64,000 nucleotides of DNA. Origin: Halorubrum ruber (GTDB lineage: Archaea; Halobacteriota; Halobacteria; Halobacteriales; Haloferacaceae). Positions 7,830-17,486 of this stretch are shown in pieces; positions within the stretch are counted from its first letter, which is position 1; each line of letters starts with the position of its first letter. The DNA lies in contig NZ_CP073695.1 in the NCBI RefSeq assembly GCF_018228765.1, positions 2,899,218 through 2,963,217 on the forward strand. The letters run 5' to 3'. The notes under the pieces were generated by a model that saw nothing but the letters and a program-made list of their open reading frames with translations, did not search any database and was not told the DNA's origin. A program made the position numbers and the translations under genes.

Positions 7830-8534
7830 ATGGACGCGGTCATCCCCGCTGCCGGCCGCGGCAGTCGACTCGGCGAGCTGACGGCGGACCGACCGAAGGG
7901 ACTCGTCGAGGTCGCGGGGCGGCCCCTCCTCGCGCACGTCTTCGAGACGGCGGTCGAGGCTGGAGCCGACGAGCTGGTCGTGATCGTCGGGTACGAGGCA
8001 GCGCAGATCGTCGACCGGTTCGGCGATAGTTTCGCGGGCGTTCCGATCACGTACGTCCACCAGCGCGAGCGGCTGGGGCTCGGGCACGCGGTGTTACAGG
8101 CGGAACCGCACGTGGGCGAGACTTTTCTGCTCGTGAACGGCGACAACGTCTTCGGGGGGAGCGTCGCGCCCGTGGTTACGGCTGTCGAGGAGGTGGACGC
8201 CGCGCTCGCGGTCGAGGAGGTTTCGCCCGCGGTCGCGGCGACGACCGGCGTGATCGAGACGGACGAGGCGGGGCACGTGACGGGAATCGTCGAGAAGCCG
8301 GCCGATCCGTCGTCGACGCTCGTCACGACCGGGTGTTACGTCCTGCCGGCGGACGTCTTTCATGCCTGTGCGCTGCTCCGGCCGTCGGCCGAGGGCGAGT
8401 ACCAGTTGAGCGAGGCCGTGGGGTTGTTGGTGCGGGCGGAATACGAGGTGGCGACGGTTCGGGTGAGTGAGCGCGTGAACGTGAACACGCTGGAGGACGT
8501 GGCGCGGGCGAGTGAGTTGGTGAAGAGAAAGTAG
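7830..8534 (+). CDS. Sugar-1-phosphate nucleotidyltransferase (AglF-like)
   Basis: A 234-residue enzyme of the NTP-sugar pyrophosphorylase family, which joins NTP and a sugar-1-phosphate. The signature MDAVIPAAGRGSRLGELT with DRPKGLVEVAG (residues 1-29) is the nucleotide-binding loop plus catalytic Lys, and LLVNGDNVF (near 96-104) supplies the metal-binding Asp. ATG 7830 is chosen because it begins this signature; an upstream in-frame ATG adds 19 unlikely residues. It is clearly paralogous to the frameshifted gene at 23038 (shared RLGLGHAVL/QKGLAHALL and DVFHACALLRPS/AIFHACHLVQPS blocks). It probably supplies an activated hexose to the local glycan pathway. Confidence 0.9.
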   Translation: MDAVIPAAGRGSRLGELTADRPKGLVEVAGRPLLAHVFETAVEAGADELVVIVGYEAAQIVDRFGDSFAGVPITYVHQRERLGLGHAVLQAEPHVGETFLLVNGDNVFGGSVAPVVTAVEEVDAALAVEEVSPAVAATTGVIETDEAGHVTGIVEKPADPSSTLVTTGCYVLPADVFHACALLRPSAEGEYQLSEAVGLLVRAEYEVATVRVSERVNVNTLEDVARASELVKRK

Positions 8535-8639
8535 GCTCTCAGACGAGCGTCAAGTGTGTGTGTGGAGAGCAGTCAGAGTGAGAGATGAGACCGACGACAT
8601 TATTCGGATCGCCAACGGAAATCGGTGTAACTCACCGCT

Positions 8640-10445
8640 ATGTCATCGTCAGATCCCGAACCGGTCTCCAGACGCGAGAAGCTCGACGCCCTCCGCGATG
8701 TCGCGAGGTACAATCCGAAATATACGGCGGCAGTTGTTGTGCTCGGCGTCGTCGCTGCTGTACTTGAGGGCGTCGGGCTGAGTTTCATCCTCCCGATTGT
8801 CGAACTCGTTCAGCTCCAAGATCCCGCCGCCGAGGCGGAAGGACTGCTCGCGGTGTTCGTCACAGCCTATCAGGCAGTTGGGATTCCGTTTACGCTGGGA
8901 TACGTCGTGGTTGGCGTGTCGGCCGTGATGGTCGCACGTTACACAGCCAGTTTCTCCGTGGCGTGGTTTCGAGAAGCCTTGCGGACCTACTACATTCGTG
9001 ATCTCCAAACCAGGGCTTTTCGGAACGCATTGAATGCGCGTGTGGAGTATTTCGACAAGGAAGGATCCGACGACATCCTGAACGCAATCGTCACGCAAAC
9101 GTACTACGCTGGGCGGGTTATACAGCGAGGGATCCAAACCTTTGAACAGTTCTTTTTGGCTGGGATATATTTCCTCGTGGCGTTGATCATCGCACCGGCA
9201 CTAACGATCATCACCGGAGTCGTTCTGGGTGGGTTCACGGTGTTCTTCCGGCGCATCCTCGATTCGGGATACGAAGTGGGAGACGAGGTCGCCGAGGCGA
9301 ACGAGAGGCGACAGGAGGCCGCACAGGCTGGTACCCAAGGAATCCGTGACGTGCGAATCTTTGGGCTCGCTGATGAACTATTTGAGGACTTCTCACAGGC
9401 AGTCAACCAGTATACGGACTCACGGATCACGCTACGGCGTAACGAAGCCGCGATCGACAAATTCTACAATCTCGTAGTCGCCGTCTCGGTGTTCGTGCTA
9501 ATCTACTTGGCGTTGACGTTCGCTTCCCTCTCTGTCGGAGAACTGGGCGTATTCCTCTTTGCGATGTTCCGACTCGGGCCGAGAGCGAGTAATGTGAACA
9601 AGCTCTACTATCAAGTTGAAAACGATTTACCGCATCTGGTGAGGACCCAGGAGTTCATCAAAGAGCTGGAGGTCTACGAAGAGCCAAACGAACCGAGCCG
9701 AGAAGTTCCCGAGGAGATTCAACAAGTTGAATTCGATGACGTTCACTTCTCGTACGATAGTAAGGAGAAGGTGCTCCGTGGGATCAACTTCACCGTTGAA
9801 AAGGGAGATTTCGTCGGGTTCGTCGGACAGTCCGGTGCGGGGAAGTCCACAATTGTCTCGCTTCTTGCCCGGCTGTACCCGGTCGATGAGGGAGAGATCA
9901 GAACAAATGGAATCCCGATTGACGAGATGGACATTACTGAGTGGCGAGACCGGCTCTCAATGGTCAGACAGGATCCATTTATATTCAACGATACGCTGCG
10001 GTACAACCTGACCCTCGGAAATCGAGAGGTGTCGGACAAAGAACTCGACCGCGTGTGCTCTATCGCAAAGGTCGACGAATTTATCAACGAGCTACCAGAT
10101 GGGTACGACTCCCTTCTCGGAGACGACGGGATTCGATTGTCGGGCGGCCAGCAACAGCGCATCGCACTTGCGCGGGCGCTCCTCGAGGACGCTGACGTGT
10201 TAATCCTTGACGAGGCAACAAGCGATCTTGACTCGAATCTGGAAAAGCAAGTTCAGCAAGCAATTGAAGAGATGGATCGAGACTACGCCATCGTGACAAT
10301 TGCCCACCGGCTGTCGACAGTGAAAAACGCAGACCGGATTTACACGATCGAGAAGGGTCGGGTCACAGAGACCGGGCAGCACGACGAACTCGTGGAGCGA
10401 GGAGGAAAGTACGCTGAGCTGTACAGGATCCAGTCGAGCCGGTAG
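8640..10445 (+). CDS. ABC transporter, fused permease-ATPase (PglK/MsbA-like flippase)
   Basis: A 601-residue half-transporter. Residues about 1-320 hold the six-helix membrane domain (VVVLGVVAAVLEGVGLSFIL, LGYVVVGVSAVMVARY and others). Residues about 360-600 hold the ATPase with Walker A GQSGAGKST, signature LSGGQQQRIALARA, Walker B VLILDEATSDLD and the switch His in IVTIAHRLS. The order and the glycan context match PglK-type flippases for lipid-linked oligosaccharides and MsbA-like exporters. It probably moves a lipid-linked glycan made by the neighbouring transferases across the membrane. The substrate is inferred from context. Confidence 0.88.
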   Translation: MSSSDPEPVSRREKLDALRDVARYNPKYTAAVVVLGVVAAVLEGVGLSFILPIVELVQLQDPAAEAEGLLAVFVTAYQAVGIPFTLGYVVVGVSAVMVARYTASFSVAWFREALRTYYIRDLQTRAFRNALNARVEYFDKEGSDDILNAIVTQTYYAGRVIQRGIQTFEQFFLAGIYFLVALIIAPALTIITGVVLGGFTVFFRRILDSGYEVGDEVAEANERRQEAAQAGTQGIRDVRIFGLADELFEDFSQAVNQYTDSRITLRRNEAAIDKFYNLVVAVSVFVLIYLALTFASLSVGELGVFLFAMFRLGPRASNVNKLYYQVENDLPHLVRTQEFIKELEVYEEPNEPSREVPEEIQQVEFDDVHFSYDSKEKVLRGINFTVEKGDFVGFVGQSGAGKSTIVSLLARLYPVDEGEIRTNGIPIDEMDITEWRDRLSMVRQDPFIFNDTLRYNLTLGNREVSDKELDRVCSIAKVDEFINELPDGYDSLLGDDGIRLSGGQQQRIALARALLEDADVLILDEATSDLDSNLEKQVQQAIEEMDRDYAIVTIAHRLSTVKNADRIYTIEKGRVTETGQHDELVERGGKYAELYRIQSSR

Positions 10446-11216
10446 TGCTCTATCTCGTTCAAGTTTGCTCTGATTTACTGCTCTGTTGAACCCAGAATTC
10501 GACAGGATAGCGTTACTAAAAAGATGGTAGCGAAGTGAAAAATCGAATATGACTAACTTACTCTTCTGGTTCGCTAAGCGAGCCGCGTCACTATTCAAAA
10601 GAGCTCTGCTGCCAGTCTTACGGCGGTAAGTGATCCGACAGGCCACGGAATTCCTGGCTGGAAGACTGTAACTATTCCACTTTTTGTGGGTTTTATAGGT
10701 GTGACGTACTGTGAGGCCGTAGATTAAATGAGTGAGATAGATCGAGTTCGTGGTCTGTTACAACTCGCTCAAAAGAAATTTCCGATTTTTTAACCCTTTA
10801 CCCGTCGGTTGAGAGATCCTCATGTCGATATAGTTGGGTCCCCTTCGGGAATCTGCGAACGTCTGTGATACGGGTTTACACTGTGCTATCAGTGTCATGC
10901 TCATCGTCTGGGGAAGCGGCATCGGAACACACCAAACTCCTCGAACTACCACATACGTACGCTCAAGGACTGTGCTGGTCGATCCAGACTCATGCGCTGT
11001 CCCCATTGTTAACCGCTCGGCATACTGACTTCACGACACACAAACTGGCCGTTGACTCGCTTTTCATAATATTAAAAATCGAGAGTCTTACAGGCGGCGA
11101 GGACGATAACGACCAATATATCTGGACACCCTTTGTTCAGAGAGCGTACGCCACTGGTACGCCAGCGACTGTGCGTTGCGTAGGATCACGTTCACAATAC
11201 ACAGTTAGAGAAAAGA
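10446..11216. other. Gene-poor 771-bp interval
   Basis: No convincing gene was found between the flippase and the AT-rich block. Base composition drops noticeably in the second half, marking the edge of the low-GC region. One possible very small ORF (10549-10629) is listed separately; other readings lack protein-like character. Confidence 0.6.
10549..10629 (+). CDS. Possible 26-residue amphipathic small protein
   Basis: ATG to TAA encodes MTNLLFWFAKRAASLFKRAL and ends LPVLRR, a basic amphipathic helix-like peptide. It is unusually short, and basic for a haloarchaeon. It may be chance; only its composition speaks for it. Confidence 0.2.
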   Translation: MTNLLFWFAKRAASLFKRALLPVLRR

Positions 11217-12587
11217 TCAAATTTTAAACTTTATCTGAGGAATATTTAAATTAGTATAAGTAAATGAGATCCAAATAGCAATTAATGGGACAACTGGTAG
11301 TTTTTTTCGTATAATATGTTCACCTAGTGTACCTAAATTATAAGCTTCAGACAAAAAGTTGACCGTCCAATTAAAACCGATAGTAGACATAATTAGCCCG
11401 TACACGATTAATCCTAGAGAGATGATGAAGTACGAGGTCAAATCAGTTCTTTTTCCTAGACCTAAAATAACCGAAATTGTTAGGAATACACCATTCATTA
11501 ATCCCTCAAGGATTCTAGGGGTGGCCTCAATGTTCATCCAGTTTTGGAGTTCGAATGGATTTGGGCTTATGAAAAAGTAACCAACCATCAATATTGTATT
11601 AAAGATAGTCAGGACTTCCTTAGTAAACCACAGCATAAAAATGGTAGATATACCAATACCTATCAGAAGTATGTGCGGAGTCCACGTGAGAACACCAAAG
11701 TATATTCCAGTAATCGCGAATGAGTAAAGACGTATAGTAGTAGAAAACACTATTACAACAACGAACAGTAGGTACCGCTTCTCTAGATATAGACGTAGAG
11801 AAAGCACTACAAGGAATACCGCAGTAATATCCTTAAGAAAAGAGCTCGAATAGTACATAGCCGTCGGACTGATCATTAAAAGGTAGAATACGATATCACC
11901 GGACGCTTGAATGTGCCTAGATAAATATTTATTTGTCATATCTCTCATCATAAACGCCGTAGATATCCATAGTATAGTATTAAGCACCAATATAAAAAGA
12001 GGGCTTCCAAGTTCAAATGATTTGTAAATGGGAAGATATAATATTGGAAATGTATCGTACACGCTGGAGGGTGTGAAGAACACATTATTTACTTCAATAA
12101 TACTGTCGGAGGTTAATCGAACGAGATGGTAAAAGTAAGATATTAGATTTGGGAAATCTTCAGAGACCCTCCGGAAATACCTCACAGCGTCTGGACTAAC
12201 TATTGGTGTCGAATCATACAAAGTGTTGAGTAATGTACCCAACAAGTAGACGAAGGTGAATATCACTAGTTTCACTGAGGAGGTATGCGAATAAAGTAGT
12301 GTGATCCCAACCACAAAATAGATGCTAAACCCGACTGTAAAATGTAGTTTAAACAATGGGAATATTGTGGGAAGAAGTAGGATCAGATATATAACCCATT
12401 TTGAATCTTCTGTTGCGACGATTCTGTTATACAGCCATGCCAGAGTAAATATAATTGGATATCCTAAAATTACAGCTTTAATGTTTCCAAATGATAGATA
12501 TCCGAGAGTTGTAAGAAAAATAATAGATGTGGTTATGTATGCTAATTTATTTGAGTCAAGATCCCATACGCGTTTCATATTAATCAT
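11217..12587 (-). CDS. Polytopic membrane protein of the glycan locus (possible polymerase-like)
   Basis: A 456-residue protein with about ten to twelve hydrophobic helices (for example TSIIFLTTLGYLSFGNIKAV, VIYLILLLPTIFPLFKL, LVIFTFVYLLGTLLNTL, GVFLTISVILGLG). A loop with conserved-looking polar residues follows helix five (SPDAVRYFRRVSEDFPNL). The topology and neighbours resemble Wzy-type polymerases or membrane transferases, but no diagnostic motif is recognised, so the role is open. Codon use is strikingly AT-rich compared with the flanks. It overlaps the upstream glycosyltransferase by 8 bp, so the two are co-transcribed. A slightly later ATG at 12578 is an alternative start. Confidence 0.75.
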   Translation of the reverse strand: MINMKRVWDLDSNKLAYITTSIIFLTTLGYLSFGNIKAVILGYPIIFTLAWLYNRIVATEDSKWVIYLILLLPTIFPLFKLHFTVGFSIYFVVGITLLYSHTSSVKLVIFTFVYLLGTLLNTLYDSTPIVSPDAVRYFRRVSEDFPNLISYFYHLVRLTSDSIIEVNNVFFTPSSVYDTFPILYLPIYKSFELGSPLFILVLNTILWISTAFMMRDMTNKYLSRHIQASGDIVFYLLMISPTAMYYSSSFLKDITAVFLVVLSLRLYLEKRYLLFVVVIVFSTTIRLYSFAITGIYFGVLTWTPHILLIGIGISTIFMLWFTKEVLTIFNTILMVGYFFISPNPFELQNWMNIEATPRILEGLMNGVFLTISVILGLGKRTDLTSYFIISLGLIVYGLIMSTIGFNWTVNFLSEAYNLGTLGEHIIRKKLPVVPLIAIWISFTYTNLNIPQIKFKI

Positions 12588-13365
12588 TGAGGCGCCTACT
12601 CAATTTTGAGGAGATCTTACCAACAGTCCATCCTACTAATTGGTTGAAAAATTCGCAGGCTTCTGTGAATTCCTTCCGTTGGATCGAAGCTAATAGAGCT
12701 CTAATTGTGAGATAACATGTCATTAACCCATATTTTCCGCCCAAGAACCCTTGGTGAAAAGTCGCAGGATGGCGCCCCATATCGTTGTGCTCAAATGGTA
12801 CTTGGTGATTGAATAACCATAACCAATCGTTCTTTTCAACATGTTGTCGGATATATTCATCTTCGAGGACATCTAATTCATTTGGTATCTCGATGTCTTT
12901 TACTGCTTGGTGACGGATTACCGTTGAATGAGTACCTCCCCTATGAGCTCTCCATCGGACCCAATTGTGCGGGTCACCCAACGTATTAGATTCTTTAATA
13001 CCCTGTACACCACCGACTAGTGGGGAAATAGAACTTTCAATCGTTGTCAAAAAGTCTTTAGAAATTAGAACGTCATCATCAAGAAACAAAAACCATTTTG
13101 ATGTTACATTATTGATCGCCTCTTGTCTTGCTTGCGCCAAATTAGATTTTGATTGGATTACCAAGACATCCCAGCCGAATTCATCAGCACATTGTTCTAT
13201 TATATCCACAGTATTATCGGAGCTATAATTATCGATGATAATTAATTTTTGAATTGTGATTTCTGAGACCAGTTCACTTTCCCTAAGACTGTTCAATGAT
13301 TCTGAGATAACATCCTCGCTGTTCCAAGTAGGCATACAGACTTCAATGTTGTCCATAATACCCAT
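12580..13365 (-). CDS. Family 2 glycosyltransferase
   Basis: A 261-residue GT-A fold transferase. The nucleotide-binding start EVCMPTWNSEDVISESLNSL (residues 8-27), the KLIIIDNYSSDNT motif and the metal-binding LFLDDDVL (near 93-100) are typical of GT2. It lacks membrane helices, so it would act on the cytoplasmic face, adding a sugar to a lipid-linked acceptor. The alternative start MDNIEV three codons downstream is equally possible. Codon use is AT-rich like its neighbours. Donor and acceptor sugars cannot be read from sequence. Confidence 0.88.
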   Translation of the reverse strand: MGIMDNIEVCMPTWNSEDVISESLNSLRESELVSEITIQKLIIIDNYSSDNTVDIIEQCADEFGWDVLVIQSKSNLAQARQEAINNVTSKWFLFLDDDVLISKDFLTTIESSISPLVGGVQGIKESNTLGDPHNWVRWRAHRGGTHSTVIRHQAVKDIEIPNELDVLEDEYIRQHVEKNDWLWLFNHQVPFEHNDMGRHPATFHQGFLGGKYGLMTCYLTIRALLASIQRKEFTEACEFFNQLVGWTVGKISSKLSRRLND

Positions 13366-13564
13366 ATGTTACTTTAACAGTGGCTAAATCACTATTCTTA
13401 ATGAACTTGACTCGATTATCTAACATTTTAGTTTAAGTACATTTGGATTGAGCTGTGATAGTTTGTGACCAGCTACCGTCACCAAATGAGGTTGAACGAC
13501 ATAATACGTAAGTAAACGAGTTGTCATTGCTATATTTGCCTCTCATTGTTAGTAGTACAATTAT

Positions 13565-14758
13565 CTATTGAAGATACCCTAACTCTCGCAGCCTTTCTTC
13601 GGTGCTCTGTTCTAGGTTTCTTGAATCGCTCTCTGTGTGTGCTGGCTTTTCTATGCGATCTAAATATGATCTACATGAATCTATACTCATCTCAGTGTTT
13701 CCATATTCACGAGGTCCAGAGAGGTAGAATGGTACGTTATCAAATAGATGCTGACGCATATATTCTCGCTTAGCACTTCGAAGTAACTTTCCAAGTAGAA
13801 TAGCAGATCTGTTGATCTTTCCAGATTGGGGGAAAACATAACCTCCGTTATAATCCCACACGGATTCAAATGATAGTTCACCATTGATTATTTGTGAACT
13901 GGGAAGAACCGATTTATTATAGAAACACGCACCACATTCTGCTATAGATTCGGTTGTTATATCTCGTCCTGGTAAGTGTAGATCATTTACATCTAGTAAT
14001 TCTAAAATAGTCGGGAACAGATCAATATGACGCAGTACACCGTCGGTAACTCTCTTATTATTTAGATCTGGATGAAAGAACACAGTAGGAACATAAGCAA
14101 GATTTGGATGTACAGGACTATTATGCCCTAAGCAGCCTTCTTCACCAAGGAGTTCGCCGTGATCACTTGTGTATATAATTAGAGTGTCATCTAAAAGTCC
14201 GCGAGCCTTCAATTGCTCTACTCGGCTGTTGAAGTACTCGATATCACGCTCAACAGCAATTTCGTATTCTTGCCGAAACCTGGATTGGGGCGCACCTTTT
14301 CGATCGCGATAATATTCCCAAGCATTTCCTAGATATTCTCCGTATGGAGCATGTCCCCCTGGTCCACGTTCGACAAATATAAACGGTGTTTCAATATCGG
14401 ATAGCGAATCTGAGTGAGAGGTGGTAGTAGCTAATGTGCTGTCCAAGATACTCATGTCATCTGGTTCTTCATTAAACCTCTCGTTTATTGTGTTAGTAAA
14501 TCGCGCCTCAACATCAGATAAATTGAACAGTGATGGCAGAGCCGGATCGAGTTTATCACCGAATTGGTCAACTCCATGTTGGGGTGGATGTAATCCCGTA
14601 ACGATAGATGAGAAACTTGTTGGGGTGTGAATCCCCGCTGCTATTGTCTTATAAAGCTGACCACATTCTGCCAATGATTCCGGTAGTGTATCCCATCGCA
14701 CTGCGTCACCAATGTATAGGAAGACGTTTGATATATCGATGTCCGGCAACTGAGCCAT
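13565..14758 (-). CDS. Sulfatase/alkaline-phosphatase superfamily protein
   Basis: A 397-residue protein of the sulfatase fold. The N-terminal metal site VFLYIGDAVRWDTL replaces the usual D-D, the nucleophile position is HTPTSFSSIVTGLHPP (a Thr/Ser rather than the C/S-x-P-x-R of true sulfatases), and the C-terminal metal motif is IYTSDHGELLGEEG followed by LGHNSP. The absence of the C-x-P-x-R motif argues against a sulfatase; phosphoglycerol or phosphoethanolamine transferase-like or hydrolase activity is more likely. Such proteins recur in haloarchaeal exopolysaccharide and glycosylation loci. No signal peptide is evident, suggesting a cytoplasmic protein. It belongs to the AT-rich block. 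Confidence 0.82.
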   Translation of the reverse strand: MAQLPDIDISNVFLYIGDAVRWDTLPESLAECGQLYKTIAAGIHTPTSFSSIVTGLHPPQHGVDQFGDKLDPALPSLFNLSDVEARFTNTINERFNEEPDDMSILDSTLATTTSHSDSLSDIETPFIFVERGPGGHAPYGEYLGNAWEYYRDRKGAPQSRFRQEYEIAVERDIEYFNSRVEQLKARGLLDDTLIIYTSDHGELLGEEGCLGHNSPVHPNLAYVPTVFFHPDLNNKRVTDGVLRHIDLFPTILELLDVNDLHLPGRDITTESIAECGACFYNKSVLPSSQIINGELSFESVWDYNGGYVFPQSGKINRSAILLGKLLRSAKREYMRQHLFDNVPFYLSGPREYGNTEMSIDSCRSYLDRIEKPAHTESDSRNLEQSTEERLRELGYLQ

Positions 14759-14878
14759 GTTAAACGATAATAATTCAAGTACAGATATAACATCTGTGAT
14801 TCACATGTTACACGTGACCGATGAAGAAACACTATCATACTATTGCCTGGTGAGGAATTGAATAATGACAAAATATTT

Positions 14879-16066
14879 ATGGTAAAACTCAACGGCTGGC
14901 CAAACACATTTGATGAGAGGGCCAAAGCTCTTGATGCGAGTGTCGACGATCTTGTAGTCGTCCGTCCAAAACCTATCGGCGATAAAAATAAACATGAGAG
15001 TATTGAAAGCGTGACGACATATAATTTGTATCCCCAGAGAGGAGCATTCGTCAAGCCGAGTTGGGTAAAGCCATTTGTCTTCTCAATACACGTCTTACAG
15101 GCTGTCTTACTGTTGATATATCTCCAATTCAAGCAAGAACGTCCATCAGTTATTCATGCGTTTGATTACGCCCTTGGCGGGTTCGCGGGAGCAGTCGTCT
15201 CACAACTCTTCTCAGTCCCACTAATCGTGAGTGTGCGTGGTTTGAAAGAACCAATATATAACGAGATGATCGAGGAGGAAGGTACGTATCGAGCGCGAAT
15301 CAAATATCAGATCCTTACAACAATGACACGGTTTGTCCTCGTGAGAGCAAATCATATCGTTACAAAATCACCGTATCAAGTTAAATTCGTTCGTGAAAGA
15401 TTCGGAATCGATCCGGGGTTCACTACTTTGCCTACCGGCGTTGATTTCGATACATTCGATCCGGAGGCCGTAACAAAAGAAAACGCGCTTAGAGATCTAC
15501 TCTCAAGTGAGGGACACGACATCGAGAGCAACGATAGAATTATCCTGTTTCTGGGAAAACTCGTTCAAGAGAAAGGTCCAGACACAGTCCTCGAACTACT
15601 AGATCAGAGTAGTTCGGAGGTGTCCGAAGATATCGTATTTGTATTTATTGGAGAGTTCCGTAGTGAATCGTTTGAACGGCAGTTTAGGGAACTACAAAAA
15701 GAAGTCCCACATAAAACGATACTCTATCCTAATCGGGTCCCGTTTGAGGACGTGCCCGATATTTTGTTCGACGCAGACGGAGTCATTCTTTTGTCTAAAT
15801 CCGGCACCGAAGGCGCTCCTCGAGTTCTTCAAGAAGCGTGCGCGATGGAAACGTCTATCATCGCCTCGGAGGTGGATGGAATAAAAGGAGCATTCGCGGG
15901 TCTACCAGGATGTCACTTAATTGGCCGGACAGATCATATCGCATTCGCGAACGCCGTCAACAACGCCGTAGAAGAGTCCGTTTCAAGAGCGCGTTTTGCC
16001 GAGCAGTTCGACATGTACGAGAATTATTCCCAGTATGCGGACATCTATCGCCAATTGAGTGATTGA
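14879..16066 (+). CDS. Family 4-type glycosyltransferase (GT-B)
   Basis: About 395 residues with two Rossmann domains. The acceptor domain contains a membrane-associating stretch (VFSIHVLQAVLLLIYLQF). The donor domain has IILFLGKLVQEKGPDTVLEL and the E-x7-E region SGTEGAPRVLQEACAMETSI, the hallmark of GT4 retaining transferases. ATG 14879 (MVKLNGWPNTF) is preferred; an upstream in-frame TTG at 14843 adds 12 residues. It is divergently placed from the sulfatase-like gene across a 120-bp promoter interval. Base composition is intermediate between the AT-rich block and the GC-rich flank. The sugar specificity is unknown. Confidence 0.88.
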   Translation: MVKLNGWPNTFDERAKALDASVDDLVVVRPKPIGDKNKHESIESVTTYNLYPQRGAFVKPSWVKPFVFSIHVLQAVLLLIYLQFKQERPSVIHAFDYALGGFAGAVVSQLFSVPLIVSVRGLKEPIYNEMIEEEGTYRARIKYQILTTMTRFVLVRANHIVTKSPYQVKFVRERFGIDPGFTTLPTGVDFDTFDPEAVTKENALRDLLSSEGHDIESNDRIILFLGKLVQEKGPDTVLELLDQSSSEVSEDIVFVFIGEFRSESFERQFRELQKEVPHKTILYPNRVPFEDVPDILFDADGVILLSKSGTEGAPRVLQEACAMETSIIASEVDGIKGAFAGLPGCHLIGRTDHIAFANAVNNAVEESVSRARFAEQFDMYENYSQYADIYRQLSD

Positions 16067-16072
16067 ACTCGC

Positions 16073-16525
16073 CTATTCAGAGTTTTCACTCCAGCTCGTC
16101 TCGTCTATGTACATTCGGACATATTCGTGTAGGTTCGGAGGGGGTCTTTCGAACACATCTAGAGCTTTGTGTTGCTTGTCCGTATCAAAGTTAGTGGCCT
16201 CCGTCCACACGTGAAAACCATGTGCGACATAGTGCTTCTCGCAACCAATTTCGGAGGTCTCATAGAAATGTTGGAACGCCCCGAGCGAGTCTCGAATTTC
16301 GACACCGATACCCAGTTCCTCCTCAGCGATCCGGTGTACGGCTCTCTCCAACCGTTCTCCCTTCCTCACACGACCACCCGGAACGAACCACTCGCCCTTT
16401 GCGGGTTCATTAGCTCGCTTCCCGAGTACAACTCCATCGGGACACTCCACTACTAGATCGACGGAGACGATTGGCATGTTTTCGACGATTGCTTCCCACA
16501 CATCATCAGAGATCCACTCACTCAT
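16073..16525 (-). CDS. Nudix hydrolase, GDP-mannose mannosyl hydrolase-like
   Basis: A 150-residue protein with a Nudix box [16 protein letters not shown] followed by IAEEELGI (about residues 52-75). Its REUxEE part reads RIAEEE, a variant of the kind found in GDP-mannose mannosyl hydrolases. The flanking WFVPGGRV and FHVW features fit that family. ATG 16525 (MSEWISDD) is chosen; the longer reading starts in the fcl gene. It overlaps the fcl 3' end by 8 bp, so it is the last gene of a gmd-fcl-nudix operon and may control the GDP-mannose or GDP-fucose pool. Confidence 0.82.
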   Translation of the reverse strand: MSEWISDDVWEAIVENMPIVSVDLVVECPDGVVLGKRANEPAKGEWFVPGGRVRKGERLERAVHRIAEEELGIGVEIRDSLGAFQHFYETSEIGCEKHYVAHGFHVWTEATNFDTDKQHKALDVFERPPPNLHEYVRMYIDETSWSENSE

Positions 16526-17486
16526 CAAACTCTCCTCGGTGTGTTTCGTACCACTCAATCGTTTCTCGCAGGCCGTCACGGAACTCCGTGGACGCTTCCC
16601 AGCCGAATCGATCCCTCGCGCGCGAGGTGTCTAACTTCCGTCGGGGCTGGCCGTCAGGTTTCGACGTGTCCCATTCGATCTCCCCTCCAAACTCGGTCTC
16701 GTTGGCAATCGTCTCGACAAGTTCGCGAATCGATATCTCCTCACCGCTTCCAAGATTCACGGGGTCCGATGAGTTATACCGCTCAGTCGCATCGAGAATA
16801 CCGGCCGCCGCGTCCTTCACGTAGAGGAACTCCCGGGTCGGCTCGCCCGTCCCCCACGCCGTGATCGAGTCGTCACTACGCTCACTGGCTTCGACGCATT
16901 TCCTGATGATGGCGGGGATGACGTGAGAGGTTTCGAGGTCGAAGTCGTCACGTGGTCCATAGAGGTTCACCGGCAAAAGGTAGATGCTATTGAAGTCGTA
17001 CTGCTCACGGTAGGCCCACGACTGAGTGTGGAGCGCCTTCTTCGCGATGCCATAGGGCGCGTTCGTCTTTTCGGGGTATCCCGCGTAGAGATCTTCTTCA
17101 CTGAACGGTACGGGTGTGTCCTCCGGGTAGGCGCAGATCGTACCCAGAATGGTACACTTCTCGACGTCGTACTGACGGGCCTGCTCGATGAGTTCGATCC
17201 CCATGACCGCATTGTCGTAGAAGTATCGTCCCGGGTTCTTCCGGTTCGCACCGATGCCGCCGACGGTTGCTGCGAGATGGATAACAACGTCGGCCTCGCT
17301 GTCCTCAAATGCTCGTTGGATATCAGCTTTCTCCCGCAGGTCGTACTCGTCAGACCGGGGGACGAAGATGTCAACGCCATCAGAGCGAGTCCGGAGTTCC
17401 TCAACGAGGTGACCGCCAAGGAAGCCCGACCCACCTGTCACCATCACTGTCTTCCCGTCCCAGAACTCCGTGGTGTCTTGACTCAT
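16518..17486 (-). CDS. fcl: GDP-L-fucose synthase
   Basis: A 322-residue extended [14 protein letters not shown] (residues 18-28) binds [23 protein letters not shown] then [17 protein letters not shown] (about 110-150) is the distinctive GDP-fucose synthase active-site region with the Tyr and Lys. The enzyme epimerises and reduces GDP-4-keto-6-deoxy-D-mannose to GDP-L-fucose. It overlaps gmd by 4 bp (ATGA-type) and thus shares its mRNA. Together with gmd it makes a complete two-step route from GDP-mannose. The next gene, the Nudix hydrolase, overlaps its end. Confidence 0.93.
   Translation of the reverse strand: MSQDTTEFWDGKTVMVTGGSGFLGGHLVEELRTRSDGVDIFVPRSDEYDLREKADIQRAFEDSEADVVIHLAATVGGIGANRKNPGRYFYDNAVMGIELIEQARQYDVEKCTILGTICAYPEDTPVPFSEEDLYAGYPEKTNAPYGIAKKALHTQSWAYREQYDFNSIYLLPVNLYGPRDDFDLETSHVIPAIIRKCVEASERSDDSITAWGTGEPTREFLYVKDAAAGILDATERYNSSDPVNLGSGEEISIRELVETIANETEFGGEIEWDTSKPDGQPRRKLDTSRARDRFGWEASTEFRDGLRETIEWYETHRGEFDE

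Noticed and set aside
8154-8159. Six-base G run as evidence of systematic homopolymer loss
   Set aside because: This run, and C6/C7 runs at 26119 and 56731, keep their genes in frame, so contraction is not universal; the argument rests only on the four broken genes.
10758-11227. Overlapping ORFs in the gene-poor interval next to the flippase
   Set aside because: Composition is random, both strands are open in parts, and no motif is visible.
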